This document shows, piece after piece, positions 28,372-38,058 of a DNA stretch of 64,000 bases. Each line of letters starts with the position of its first letter. The first letter of the stretch is position 1. This DNA is from Octadecabacter sp. GTDB lineage: Bacteria > Pseudomonadota > Alphaproteobacteria > Rhodobacterales > Rhodobacteraceae. Under the pieces are notes generated by a model. The model was given only the letters and a program-made list of their open reading frames with translations. It made no database searches and had not been told where the DNA came from. Both the position numbers and the translations under genes were made by a program. The stretch spans positions 62,001 through 126,000 of the forward strand of contig JAPKAD010000001.1 in assembly GCA_028825445.1 (NCBI GenBank), read 5' to 3'.

Positions 28372-28800
28372 GGCTCATATTGGCCCTTACTGGTGCCACC
28401 AATCCCGTCTGGGCTGATTGGTTGGAAATGAGTGTGCATTCATCTCTGGTAGTTTTGCCAATGGTAGAGGGGTGAAAGTATGCCTGAAGGATGATCATGC
28501 TCTTTACATTTCTGGACGAATTGAGTCAGATTTGGCTCCAACGCTTTAGTTGTTGTTTGGAGAGGGGATGAAGTTTGTTCTTTGGCCCGACATTCTTTGT
28601 ACCATTTGGAAAGCCCTGTGGCTGATAAATAACGGCATTATTTGTATTTTTTATAATGGTTTTGACAAATTTAAGTTGGATTAAGGCAACCTCAAGGGCG
28701 TTATCCAAACTCTATTTGACGGCATTCATATTGAAGTTGATCACGGTAATGAACTGGCGCATTTGCAATGTATTCTAGGCACTGTCGTATACGCAAACTA
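28368..28800 (+). pseudogene. Decayed exported protein of unknown family
   Basis: An ATG overlapping the amidohydrolase stop (ATGA) begins a signal-peptide-like start, MRLILALTGATNPVWADWLE. After a frame change the reading continues with FISGSFANGRGVKVCLKDD, HALYISGRIESDLAPTL, FDGIHIEVDHGNELAHLQC and ILGTVVYAN, with stops between. The texture suggests a former periplasmic protein co-transcribed with the amidohydrolase; I cannot name it. Confidence 0.5.
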
Positions 28801-28932
28801 GCGGCAACTGTGGCTCATTCGACTCACGATCTAGTAGTGTGATTTATCCACTACCCAAAACCTATACTGAGTCCTATACTAATAGTAGATAAATGGCCAA
28901 AAGACCCCACAGGCTGATGACAAGGACAGAAT

Positions 28933-29400
28933 ATGCGCTGCCCCTTTTGCGGAAACATCGACACACAAGTTAAGGACTCCCGCCCCGCGGAAGATCATGT
29001 TGCCATCCGACGTCGTCGGTTTTGCCCTGCGTGTGGCGGTCGTTTTACCACCTATGAGCGCGTTCAATTGCGAGATTTGGTTGTCATAAAGTCAAATGGT
29101 CGGCGTGAAGATTTCGACCGACCCAAGCTCGAACGTTCGGTCAGAATTTCGATGCAAAAACGCCCGATTGAGCCGGAGCGCGTAGACCAGATGATATCTG
29201 GTATCGTTCGTCGTCTTGAAAGTATGGGTGAAACTGACATTGGATCAAAACAAATCGGTGAGATTGTTATGGAAGCTTTGGCCCGCATCGATACCGTGGC
29301 CTACGTTCGGTTTGCCAGTGTGTACAAAAACTTCCAAGCGGCTGACGATTTTGATAAGTTTGTGAGTGAATTGCGTCCACAAACTCCACCAGAAGATTAA
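28933..29400 (+). CDS. nrdR: Transcriptional repressor NrdR
   Basis: This 155-residue repressor of ribonucleotide reductase genes has the zinc ribbon (C3, C6, C31, C34) followed by an ATP-cone (about 49-139). The start MRCPFCG is invariant in the family. It lies 11 bases before ribD, the order common in proteobacteria, so the two are probably co-transcribed. No nrd genes are in the window. Confidence 0.97.
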   Translation: MRCPFCGNIDTQVKDSRPAEDHVAIRRRRFCPACGGRFTTYERVQLRDLVVIKSNGRREDFDRPKLERSVRISMQKRPIEPERVDQMISGIVRRLESMGETDIGSKQIGEIVMEALARIDTVAYVRFASVYKNFQAADDFDKFVSELRPQTPPED

Positions 29401-29411
29401 ACAGCGCAAGA

Positions 29412-30518
29412 TTGAACACAGATTTAAACCATAAATTTATGGGTATGGCCCTATCTCTTGGTCGGAGAGGCCTTGGTCGTGTTTGGCCCAATCCAAACGT
29501 AGGTTGCGTAATTGTGCGGCCCACCGAAAGTGGTGGTCACGTAATTGGGCGTGGCTGGACGGCTGACGGTGGGCGGCCCCATGCAGAAACACGTGCGCTT
29601 AACGGCATTGATGCAACAGGTGCCACAGCGTACGTGACGCTAGAACCTTGTGCTCATCATGGAAAAACACCTCCTTGTGTGGATAAGTTGATTGCTGCGA
29701 ACGTGAGCCGTGTTGTGATTGCCACAGGTGACCCTGACCCGCGTGTGTTTGGTAGAGGGATCGCAAAGCTCCGTGCTGCTGGGATCGATGTCACAACTGG
29801 TGTGCGAGAGAACGAAGCCCGTGCGGACATGGCTGGTTTTCTGTTGCGCATCACGGAAAATCGTCCATTTGTGACGCTGAAACTGGCTAGTTCATTCGAC
29901 GGGCGCATCGCTACAGCGAGTGGTGAAAGTAAATGGGTCACCGGACCGAATGCGCGTCGCAAGGTCCACGCCCTGCGTGCAAAGCATGACGCTGTTTTAG
30001 TTGGCGCAGGAACTGTTCGTGCTGATGATCCTTCCCTAACGGTGCGCGACATGGGGGCCGTACGACAACCTGTGCGCATAGTGGTGTCTGGGCAGCTTAA
30101 TATTGATGCTGCAAACCTTTTGGCGACGATTGGTGTTGCTCCCTTGTGGCTTTGTCATGGGGCAAATGCTGATCCACAGAAATGGGTTGATCGAGGGGCA
30201 AAAACCTTTGCTTGTGACTTACAGGGCCAACAAATTGATCCTGTCGATATGATGCATAAATTTGCGAGTGCAGGGCTGACCAGAGTGTTTTGCGAAGGTG
30301 GAGGAAGCCTTGCAGCGTCGCTGCTTGGTGCGGGGCTGGTGGATGAAGTTGTCGGCTTTACGGCCGGCATTGTGCTAGGGGCAGAGGGCTTACCTTCCAT
30401 TGGCGCAATGGGGCTGGATGTCTTGGCTGACGCTCCACGATTTGATCTGATTGAAACAATACGCATTGGTACAGATATCATGCACCGCTGGCAACGCGCC
30501 TCACTTTATCTTGATTGA
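29412..30518 (+). CDS. ribD: Bifunctional riboflavin biosynthesis protein RibD
   Basis: This 368-residue enzyme deaminates and then reduces the pyrimidine intermediate of riboflavin synthesis. The N-terminal zinc deaminase has H57-A-E59 and the EPCAHHGKTPPC cysteines (C80, C89). The reductase starts near residue 150 with LKLASSFDGRIATASGESKW and has FCEGGGSLAASLLGAGLVDE near 290. The start is a TTG: homologues align from just before KFMGMALSLGRRG, and the ATG at 29439 would cut the first residues of the domain. First gene of the split riboflavin set. Confidence 0.94.
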   Translation: MNTDLNHKFMGMALSLGRRGLGRVWPNPNVGCVIVRPTESGGHVIGRGWTADGGRPHAETRALNGIDATGATAYVTLEPCAHHGKTPPCVDKLIAANVSRVVIATGDPDPRVFGRGIAKLRAAGIDVTTGVRENEARADMAGFLLRITENRPFVTLKLASSFDGRIATASGESKWVTGPNARRKVHALRAKHDAVLVGAGTVRADDPSLTVRDMGAVRQPVRIVVSGQLNIDAANLLATIGVAPLWLCHGANADPQKWVDRGAKTFACDLQGQQIDPVDMMHKFASAGLTRVFCEGGGSLAASLLGAGLVDEVVGFTAGIVLGAEGLPSIGAMGLDVLADAPRFDLIETIRIGTDIMHRWQRASLYLD

Positions 30519-30546
30519 AAAAGGATTTCGAAGGATAGATTAATAA

Positions 30547-32577
30547 CTAGCGCCACAAATGAGCGTAGCTTGCGTACATGCCTTGGATTTTTGAAAGTAA
30601 TTTATTTTCTAAGGAAGGGTGCGGAATTATGTCGCTCTGCAGTCGTTTTACAATGACCTCTGCGGGGCAAGGAAGGCCGCTGATGGGGTCATAATAGCGT
30701 GGATAATCGATTAGTACGGCGTGTGCCAATTGTGCCAGTGTAAGTATCACTGTGCGGCGTGGAATTGGTGCGGTGTGGTCGTCTGTAAGGCCCCAGCCCG
30801 CGTAAAAAGGTATCCCTAGGCAGGTCACATTTTTACCGCGCAGCAGCGCTTCGAATCCGATAGTTGACGTCATGGTCCAGACGGCGTCCACTGCGTCCAG
30901 CGCTGCAATCGGTGAGGTCTTGGTGAGCACGACATCCGCGATATCTGCAGCGTCTGGTACAGCGCCAGTCCGTAGCCCTGCTTCGACGTCAGGGTGCGGT
31001 TTGAAAATTATCACGGCAGTGGGATTAGCGACGCGACAGACCTGTAGCAGTTTGAGGTTTGTGGTGATGTCTGTCGTGCCAAACTGAATTGATGCGTCGT
31101 CTTCGACCTGTCCGGGCACCAAGATGCGGCGGCCTTTTGGTATGTTGTTTGGGAAGCTTTTAGCAGTTAGATTATATTTGCTTAGGCCTGCGCTCATGAT
31201 CTGTTTGACCAGCCTTTCGGCCCGGAAAAGGGCTGTATTGGGCAATTTTACGCTGGCTTCGATGTAGGATTCCAGACGGCTTGGGCCATTAGGGTCATAG
31301 TAAATGCCAAGGTCATCAAGGACTAAAGATAGTGGGGCGATCAGATTGGCGCCTAGACCTCTAGAGCGTAGGAAACCATCCTCTACACGTAAAGCGTTTT
31401 CATGACGTGTGGCCTTCCCTGCCCAGACCATGTGGCTCCGTCCTGTTTTGGTAGCGAGCGCATCGGCTTTATCGGGATCATCTTCGAATATCATTTTGCG
31501 GTGTTGGCCAAAGATCTTCTGCAGGGGTGCGCGTTTCCATAATCGCATGCCCGATGCGACCCAACCATGACGGTCATCACGCCATGCACGGGCGTGGGCT
31601 TCGAGGGTTTGAACGGCAGTTTCAAGACTGCAAAGTTCATCATGGTATGGATCGTACCACACCGGGTACAGTATCATTGCTCCCGCAAAAAGTTGGGCGC
31701 GAGTCAGGTTTCTTTGTCGGCGTTTCAATGGCATGCGGTCATCTGTCAGGCCCCAGCCGACGTAAAATGGCTGGCCAAACACTATAGGTGTGTGGCCAGC
31801 CATTATTGCTTCAAATCCGTATTGCGATGACACGGTATAAACTGCAATGGCCCCGTCCAGAAGGCGGTGTGGCGAGATCTGATCACTAATGAAGGCAACG
31901 TTGTCTGACACATCGGAGTTTTGATAGTGACCGTCGCGGTAGCCTGCGGCAGTTTCAGGGTGAGTTTTGATTAAGATGCGCGCGCTTGGGTGTTCTTCGT
32001 GGGCGATAAGCAACATTTTGAGGAAGGTGTTTCGATCCGCGCGTGACGCGGTGACGGATGCATCGCCCGCCGTCTGGTCTATCACTAGAACATAGCCCGC
32101 ATCGGGCGCAGGGGTGTCCGGATCGAAGGCATTGTATTTGCTGAGATGCGCATGCTTGATCGACTCCGCACAGCTTTGCGCACGGCCCAGTAGGGCGCTG
32201 TCATCAAGTGAGCTTTCTTGTAAGATCATTTCAAGATCGGATATTTTTGATGGGTCAAAGTGTACGCCGCGCGTATCAAGATGCAAACCAAGGGGTGGTT
32301 CGCTGCTGCGACCTGGCAAGACAGAACGCAAAAATGCATCCTCTACACATAAAATAGAGGTGGAAGTGCAGTTCGCTATTGCCTCACCACGCCAAGAATT
32401 TGGGGATTGGCCCCAAACACCAATCAGATCATTCGAAGAAGCTTTGCCTAATGAAATATCATACCCTGACAGCGTCAGAATACGGCGCGTACGTTTCTGA
32501 ATTAAAAAACCACTATTATAAACAAAAAGTCGCCGCGAGGTTTTCCTTGTTAGGGCTTTTTCTTTAGACAACGTCAT
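30547..32577 (-). CDS. kpsC: Capsule polysaccharide beta-Kdo transferase KpsC
   Basis: This 676-residue protein has the two-domain KpsC plan, two related glycosyltransferase units (about 20-330 and 350-670), each with a FYxGWGLTDD motif (FYVGWGLTDDRMPLKRR and FYAGWGLTDDHTAPIPRR). In characterised bacteria KpsC adds alternating beta-Kdo residues to the lipid anchor of group 2/3 capsules. Its ATG overlaps the stop of the exporter gene (TAATG). Together with kpsS it makes the Kdo linker. It runs opposite to the surrounding riboflavin genes. Confidence 0.93.
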   Translation of the reverse strand: MTLSKEKALTRKTSRRLFVYNSGFLIQKRTRRILTLSGYDISLGKASSNDLIGVWGQSPNSWRGEAIANCTSTSILCVEDAFLRSVLPGRSSEPPLGLHLDTRGVHFDPSKISDLEMILQESSLDDSALLGRAQSCAESIKHAHLSKYNAFDPDTPAPDAGYVLVIDQTAGDASVTASRADRNTFLKMLLIAHEEHPSARILIKTHPETAAGYRDGHYQNSDVSDNVAFISDQISPHRLLDGAIAVYTVSSQYGFEAIMAGHTPIVFGQPFYVGWGLTDDRMPLKRRQRNLTRAQLFAGAMILYPVWYDPYHDELCSLETAVQTLEAHARAWRDDRHGWVASGMRLWKRAPLQKIFGQHRKMIFEDDPDKADALATKTGRSHMVWAGKATRHENALRVEDGFLRSRGLGANLIAPLSLVLDDLGIYYDPNGPSRLESYIEASVKLPNTALFRAERLVKQIMSAGLSKYNLTAKSFPNNIPKGRRILVPGQVEDDASIQFGTTDITTNLKLLQVCRVANPTAVIIFKPHPDVEAGLRTGAVPDAADIADVVLTKTSPIAALDAVDAVWTMTSTIGFEALLRGKNVTCLGIPFYAGWGLTDDHTAPIPRRTVILTLAQLAHAVLIDYPRYYDPISGLPCPAEVIVKRLQSDIIPHPSLENKLLSKIQGMYASYAHLWR

Positions 32578-33719
32578 TATTCCCCTAGTGTTGTGGCCGA
32601 ATTGACTGATCCAAGAGTGCCGAACACAGCCGAGATAGTTTTGCTGAACTGGCTGAAAGGTGCTTCGGTAACGTAGACAGTGTCACCGTCACGGATTGCA
32701 AAATCGCGCGCCATAAACATGCCGTTGGTTTCTGTCAAATCAAGCACATAGATCACGCGCTGGGTGCCAATCAAATCATCACGTTCAACCAATTTCTTTG
32801 CAATTTCAACGGGTTCATTGCGAAATACAAAAACGCCCGTGGGATCGGCAAGGTTGGTACTCAAGCCGCCAACTTGTGCTATAGCTTCGATTGCCGAAAT
32901 TGTTTGGGATTCAAACGCAACGCGGCTTTGCATACCAGTTGCTCCGAGGGCGGTAAAACTACGGGTATCCTTTTCAACGAAAATGCGATCCCCTGCCCGT
33001 AAAGCGATGTTATAACTTGAATTTGAGTATAAATCTTCAAACCAGATTTCGCCAGTATGGTCGCCGCGCATAACAGTAACTTGTGCGATTTCGGGCTGAA
33101 CTGTTACACCACCTGCACGTGCAAGCATCGCCGACAGCATGCGGGTTGGGCGTTCAATTGCGTAAACACCCTGAGCGCCAACGGCACCGACAACTGAAAC
33201 GGTGGCGCCGTCACCAGCAAGTCGCCGTACTTGGACCTGGGGGTCGGGTGTTTGTTCTTCAAGTTTTTCTGTGATTATCCGCCGAATTGCGTCTGGCGTA
33301 TTACCAGCGGCGCGAATGCGACCTGCATAGGGTACAAATATGAAACCTGAATCGTCAACTTGCACTTCTTCAAGTACAGTAGCGTTTTGGCCTACGGGCA
33401 CGAGTAATGGATCCCGGACGTTTTCCCAGATTGTCAATCCTAGAATGTCACCAGCGCGGATCGTGTCACTGCCAATAGTGCTGGCATCGCGAAATCCTGT
33501 TGAAAAATTTAGGGCAGGGGTGACGCTTGCCACCAAATTTACGCGGTCATCAACAATAAGGACAAAGGCGTTGCCATCCTCCATTACCGATCCAGCAAAA
33601 ATTTCACTTTTCGTTGGGCCTGAGCGCGGTAAGCCACAGGACGCAATAACTGCCAATATTGCAATGAGCGCAATATTTTTTGTCACGCACGATTTGGAGC
33701 GCAATTTTAAGAATTTCAC
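32577..33719 (-). CDS. Outer-membrane polysaccharide export protein (Wza/KpsD-like)
   Basis: This 380-residue lipoprotein (lipobox IASC, cysteine 28) has a Poly_export domain (about 85-185, with RAGDILGLTIWENV and VDDSGFIFVPYAGRIRAAG) followed by two SLBB-type units (SVVGAVGAQGVYAIERPTRML and a second near 270). Such proteins form the outer-membrane exit pore for capsule. The inner-membrane ABC exporter genes (kpsM, kpsT, kpsE) are not in the window and must be elsewhere if the pathway works. Confidence 0.9.
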   Translation of the reverse strand: MKFLKLRSKSCVTKNIALIAILAVIASCGLPRSGPTKSEIFAGSVMEDGNAFVLIVDDRVNLVASVTPALNFSTGFRDASTIGSDTIRAGDILGLTIWENVRDPLLVPVGQNATVLEEVQVDDSGFIFVPYAGRIRAAGNTPDAIRRIITEKLEEQTPDPQVQVRRLAGDGATVSVVGAVGAQGVYAIERPTRMLSAMLARAGGVTVQPEIAQVTVMRGDHTGEIWFEDLYSNSSYNIALRAGDRIFVEKDTRSFTALGATGMQSRVAFESQTISAIEAIAQVGGLSTNLADPTGVFVFRNEPVEIAKKLVERDDLIGTQRVIYVLDLTETNGMFMARDFAIRDGDTVYVTEAPFSQFSKTISAVFGTLGSVNSATTLGE

Positions 33720-33893
33720 TGGTCCGGTCTCCTCGACCTAATTTAATCTGCCTCAGTCGTTATGGGGGTAATTTTTTATCCACCTCACCTTTGCAATTTA
33801 GCTACCGAAATCTGTGAGCAAAATCTAGTATGAGGTTAGTTGCACAGTAGGGTGTGGCGCACTTACCATGGGGACCCCTAGGTGTTGTGTTGC

Positions 33894-35180
33894 TTACTTT
33901 ACCACACGCAACTGCTGGCGCGGTGGGGCCTGTCCGGTCCGCAGCGCGTCATAGGGATCATTTTGATCTAGCATCATATCCACCACTTGACGCATTAATT
34001 GGCGACGGCCCTGAACGGAATAGAAACCACCCGGAACTTGGCTGGTTTCGAGTAAATAGCGGCGGTAATCTTTAAAGGCGCGATTGTCTGGGCGTGCGGG
34101 TGTTGCAAAGAATTGATCAATAGGCAGTTTAGACACGAATTCTGGTTTATCATAAACTGCATCGCCAAACACTTTGAGTGGAATACCACGGTATAAAGCT
34201 TGTTGTGCTGCGGTGGAATTGACCGTCACAGCTGTACGCGCATGGTCTAAAACCTGCGCTAGTTTTCCTCCTCGCACGTAATGGACACGTGAACTAACGT
34301 TAATTCTAGTTGCTAACCGCTGGATGATTTTGCGAAGTGGGCTGCGGCCATTTTCCAATGGGTGGGCTTTAAACACCAAGTGGTGATGTTTTGGTGCACC
34401 CTTAGCGAAGCCTTCGATCACTAGGGTAAGAAATTCTTCTGTCCGTCCAAATGGCGAATGCATCTGAAATGATGCGTCGTGTTCAAGTTGAAGCAACGCT
34501 ATATGGTAGGGGTAGCCGCCATGTTTGATCCGAATTGTTGAAATCTTCCGGTCCAAAGCAATGAACGGCATAAGCAAAAGGCGTCGGGTGTATAGTGCTG
34601 TTTCGGCTATCAGCGGTAATTCGCGGTGCCGTTGATATTGGCGGTAGTTGCTATTCCAAAATATCACGAACCAATGGTATAATGCTCCATAAAACATATG
34701 ATGACGCATGTCGCCCCAATGGGCAGGTGCCTCTGGAAGCTCGAATTCTGTTTTTGCTAGAGCCTTACGCATGTCATCGACACTTGTCTCCATCAGTTTG
34801 GAATGACCGTTTGCCCCGCCTCGCTCATAGGTGACCCAAAACGGGCGCATGTAGCCCTCTTCATAAACGTGTAATGTCAGGCCCATTTTGTTAGCCACAA
34901 CAACTGCTTCTGCGTGAACTCGACGGGTGTCACCATACAGCACGATGTCAGTAATAGACTTTTCAGCGACGATTATTTTGAGCGTTTTAATCCAATCATC
35001 GGGTCTGCCATAATAAGGGATGTATCCCTTAGCGCCGAACCAGAACGCCCTATCGCCTGCATTGAAGCCAACTCGCCAAACATCCACTCCCGTTAGACGG
35101 AGCATCTTGCCCAAACGGTGGAAGAAAGGCCCATGAGGTCCTTGTAAAAGCAAAAAAGATTTGGTTGCGTGCTTAGTCAC
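33894..35180 (-). CDS. kpsS: Capsule polysaccharide beta-Kdo transferase KpsS
   Basis: This 428-residue protein matches KpsS, which adds the first Kdo to (lyso)phosphatidylglycerol to begin the capsule anchor. Family blocks are FLLLQGPHGPFFHRLG at the start, RVGFNAGDRAFWFG, VYEEGYMRPFWVTYERGG (about 130-148) and VTVNSTAAQQALYRGIPLKVFG near 315-335. It is separated by 174 bases from the exporter gene on the same strand. It diverges from ribE. Confidence 0.92.
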   Translation of the reverse strand: MTKHATKSFLLLQGPHGPFFHRLGKMLRLTGVDVWRVGFNAGDRAFWFGAKGYIPYYGRPDDWIKTLKIIVAEKSITDIVLYGDTRRVHAEAVVVANKMGLTLHVYEEGYMRPFWVTYERGGANGHSKLMETSVDDMRKALAKTEFELPEAPAHWGDMRHHMFYGALYHWFVIFWNSNYRQYQRHRELPLIAETALYTRRLLLMPFIALDRKISTIRIKHGGYPYHIALLQLEHDASFQMHSPFGRTEEFLTLVIEGFAKGAPKHHHLVFKAHPLENGRSPLRKIIQRLATRINVSSRVHYVRGGKLAQVLDHARTAVTVNSTAAQQALYRGIPLKVFGDAVYDKPEFVSKLPIDQFFATPARPDNRAFKDYRRYLLETSQVPGGFYSVQGRRQLMRQVVDMMLDQNDPYDALRTGQAPPRQQLRVVK

Positions 35181-35331
35181 TCTGGTTCCATCATAACTTC
35201 ACGTTTATTAAAAAGATAATAATCACTTAGTTTGTCTGAAATATGGCGTGTTGTGTCAATAATGCTATTTAGGCAACTTGCCCATAGTTATTCTAGGGGC
35301 TAGTTCGGTGTAGAGATAAGAGGAATATGCT

Positions 35332-35940
35332 ATGTTTACAGGGATTATTACAGATATTGGCCGCATTTTGGCGCTCGAAAATCGTGGCGATCTGCGCGCA
35401 CGGATTGCAACGCGTTACAACGTTTCTGGAATTGATGTTGGTGCGTCGATTGCATCTGACGGTGTATGTTTGACTGTTGTTGCCAAAGGGACATCGTCGG
35501 GTTGTGATCCGCAGGGCTGGTACGAAATTGATATTTCTGCAGAAACTGTCAGTAAAACATCACTGGCGGCATGGGTGGTTGGCAAACGGGTCAATCTGGA
35601 GCGCAGCCTGAGGGTTGGTGATGAACTTGGTGGGCATATCGTGTCTGGCCATGTGGACGGTGTGGCGACGATCGTAAGCATGATGGACGATGGTGCAAGT
35701 ACACGTGTGACGTTGCAAGCACCCAAAGATCTGGAGCGTTTTATTGCGCCCAAAGGGTCGGTGGCGCTTAACGGCACGTCATTAACCATTAACGAAGTAA
35801 TCGGCGCGCAATTTGGTATTAACTTTATACCGCACACCAAGTCTGTGACAACGTGGGGTGACGCAAAAATTGGTGATCCGGTAAACCTAGAAGTGGACAC
35901 GATGGCTCGTTATGTGGCCCGCCTGCGGGACTACGACTAA
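35332..35940 (+). CDS. ribE: Riboflavin synthase alpha chain
   Basis: This 202-residue enzyme joins two lumazine molecules to give riboflavin. It has two lumazine-binding barrels, beginning MFTGIITDIGRI and GGHIVSGHVDGVATIV, and the internal DGVCLTVVAKG and GTSLTINEV elements. The start follows AAGAGGAATATGCT. No FMN riboswitch is seen upstream. Known as ribE or ribC depending on the nomenclature. Confidence 0.95.
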   Translation: MFTGIITDIGRILALENRGDLRARIATRYNVSGIDVGASIASDGVCLTVVAKGTSSGCDPQGWYEIDISAETVSKTSLAAWVVGKRVNLERSLRVGDELGGHIVSGHVDGVATIVSMMDDGASTRVTLQAPKDLERFIAPKGSVALNGTSLTINEVIGAQFGINFIPHTKSVTTWGDAKIGDPVNLEVDTMARYVARLRDYD

Positions 35941-36528
35941 TGCCTGGCAGCATTCCAAGAGTTAGGTCTATTATTCGGTGCAATTTTGGCTGTGTTGATG
36001 AGCCTATTAAAAACTTGGGCAACCATGTTTGGGCTAAGGCATGCTCTGACCTGATGTCAGAAATAATAACTGATCTAATCCGTTTACGGCCTACAAGCGT
36101 TGAATGCATAAATTTAAAACCCATGCAAAGCTTTGTGCAGTGTCTGGTGATGATTTGATTAAGTTTTTATTTTTAAAATAACGCGGTCGACTTGTTTTGC
36201 GTGTTGGACACTGTATCTACTTCAAACTTGCGAAGTTGAGGATTTTGTTTTATGTTAAATCTATGATTTTGCCTACGTTCTAATTACTCCAGAAAAGCTT
36301 ACACTTCAGCTGCAACTCGCCAACCCAGCTCTTAGATTGGTGGTCCTCGGGGCGAAAATCCTTGATGCATTGCGCACTTTTCTTACCCAAACCAGCCTGC
36401 TCACACCAGCTTTTTGTGCCTCTGTATAATTTTAAAGGAGATTAGTTCAAGCAATCCGCATGGCTGGTAAATTGCCCAGTTTAAAGTATTTTAAAACATC
36501 CTAATGACTTATAAATCAAGGCATCCTA
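35941..36528. other. Spacer between ribE and a small gene
   Basis: These 588 bases hold no supported gene. A 72-codon frame begins right after ribE (35940-36158) but lacks a ribosome site and family resemblance. The 3' end holds a 13-bp direct repeat (see separate entry). Confidence 0.4.
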
Positions 36529-36534
36529 ATGACT
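36497..36534 (+). repeat. 13-bp direct repeat duplicating a start-codon context
   Basis: CATCCTAATGACT occurs at 36497-36509 and again at 36522-36534, 25 bases apart. The second copy contains the ATG of the small gene at 36529; the first copy contains an ATG at 36504 that opens only a ten-codon frame. Confidence 0.85.
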
Positions 36535-36765
36535 GATACAGAAACACCTGAAATCGTATCCTCCCTAGAAGATGACAGCGGTGAACGCATGGTCGATATT
36601 TTGCACCATGTGGATGCAGAACATTTTACCTATGTCGAATATCATCGTGCCAGCGTAGAAACTGATGAGTGGCAACAGGTTAAAGACGACAGCGTGAAAA
36701 CTTACAAAACCCAGTTCGCTGCTTATACAGCGGCCACACGCAAAGTAGATTGGATGATGGACTAA
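36529..36765 (+). CDS. Small acidic protein of unknown function
   Basis: The frame gives a 78-residue acidic protein without membrane segments or cysteines, with many charged and aromatic residues (VDAEHFTYVEYHRASV, TRKVDWMMD). An AAGG stands seven bases before the ATG. Its protein-like composition and its place between ribE and ribBA on the same strand support a real gene. I do not recognise a family. Confidence 0.55.
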   Translation: MTDTETPEIVSSLEDDSGERMVDILHHVDAEHFTYVEYHRASVETDEWQQVKDDSVKTYKTQFAAYTAATRKVDWMMD

Positions 36766-36904
36766 CTAAGCGTCATTGGTTCTGAATAGTCTCTGCCATT
36801 AAGTTAACAAGATCTGATCTTACGCTCAGTCCTGCGGCTATAGTGCCCCTTTTCAATTGCGCACCCACAGGCTATTGCGCCCGTAATCGGCTGAGAGGAC
36901 CACC

Positions 36905-38053
36905 ATGAATAATTCGTCTGAAAAAACTGGGGCGTTCGAAAATCCTGGTCCTGTTGAAGTCGACTGGAAAGATGTGATTTCTAGCACTGATGACATTATT
37001 GAAGATGCCCGCAATGGTCGCATGTTCGTGTTGGTCGACCATGAAGATCGCGAAAACGAGGGTGATTTGGTGATACCTGCACAAATGGCAACGCCAGATG
37101 CAATCAATTTTATGGCTACTCATGGTCGTGGGTTAGTTTGCTTGACCCTACCAGCTGAACGACTGGACGCACTAGGTCTATCACTGATGTCGTCTCATAA
37201 CTCTTCACGCCACGAAACTGCTTTTACCGTTTCTATTGAGGCCCGTGAGGGCGTCACGACTGGAATATCAGCTGCGGATCGTGCTCGTACTGTGTCTGTA
37301 GCCATTGATCCTACCAAAACTGCCGTCGATATTGCCACACCTGGCCATGTATTCCCACTTCGCGCTCGCGCTGGTGGAGTTCTGGTCCGTGCAGGCCACA
37401 CTGAAGCCGCCGTTGATATTTCGCGACTCGCAGGGCTGAATCCGTCTGGTGTGATTTGTGAAATCATGAACGATGACGGCACTATGGCCCGCCTGCCTGA
37501 TCTGGTGGCCTTTGCACAATTACATGATCTCAAGATCGGTACAATTTCTGATTTAATCGCTTATCGCCGCCGTCATGATAATTTGGTTAGTGTGCGCTCG
37601 GAACAGATTATCACGTCCGAGTTTGGTGGCGAATGGCAAATGAAAATCTACGCAGATGAAACTCATGGTGACGAACACGTAGTTTTGATCAAGGGTGACA
37701 TTTCTGGTGATACGCCTGTTTTGGTGCGGATGCATGCCATGGACGCGATGTTGGATGTAGTTGGCATCGGCCCCCCTAACCGCACAAACGAATTTGGTGA
37801 GGCGATGAAACGTATCGCTGAGGAAGGCCGTGGTGTAGTTGTGCTGTTGCGTGATACATCAATGAAGATAGTTGCGCATGATGAAGTGTCTCCGCAAACG
37901 TTGCGGCAGTACGGGCTTGGAGCGCAAATTCTGTCTTCTTTGGGCTTGGGTGATATTGAGCTTCTGACCAATTCACCCCAACCTAAGATTGTTGGACTTG
38001 AGGCATATGGACTTGAGATTATCGGCACGCGCAAAATCTTGAAATTAGGATAA
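36905..38053 (+). CDS. ribBA: 3,4-dihydroxy-2-butanone-4-phosphate synthase with degenerate GTP cyclohydrolase II domain
   Basis: The 382-residue protein has the RibBA layout. The RibB half (about 28-225) is intact: [12 protein letters not shown] (D45-D54), [24 protein letters not shown] and [16 protein letters not shown]. The RibA half (about 230-380) keeps general similarity but lacks the three zinc-binding cysteines; the usual RVHSEC...SLRCDCG block reads [13 protein letters not shown]. This matches the alphaproteobacterial RibBX type, so GTP cyclohydrolase II activity is not expected here and a separate RibA should exist elsewhere. It is followed after five bases by ribH. Confidence 0.92.
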   Translation: MNNSSEKTGAFENPGPVEVDWKDVISSTDDIIEDARNGRMFVLVDHEDRENEGDLVIPAQMATPDAINFMATHGRGLVCLTLPAERLDALGLSLMSSHNSSRHETAFTVSIEAREGVTTGISAADRARTVSVAIDPTKTAVDIATPGHVFPLRARAGGVLVRAGHTEAAVDISRLAGLNPSGVICEIMNDDGTMARLPDLVAFAQLHDLKIGTISDLIAYRRRHDNLVSVRSEQIITSEFGGEWQMKIYADETHGDEHVVLIKGDISGDTPVLVRMHAMDAMLDVVGIGPPNRTNEFGEAMKRIAEEGRGVVVLLRDTSMKIVAHDEVSPQTLRQYGLGAQILSSLGLGDIELLTNSPQPKIVGLEAYGLEIIGTRKILKLG

Positions 38054-38058
38054 TCGCT

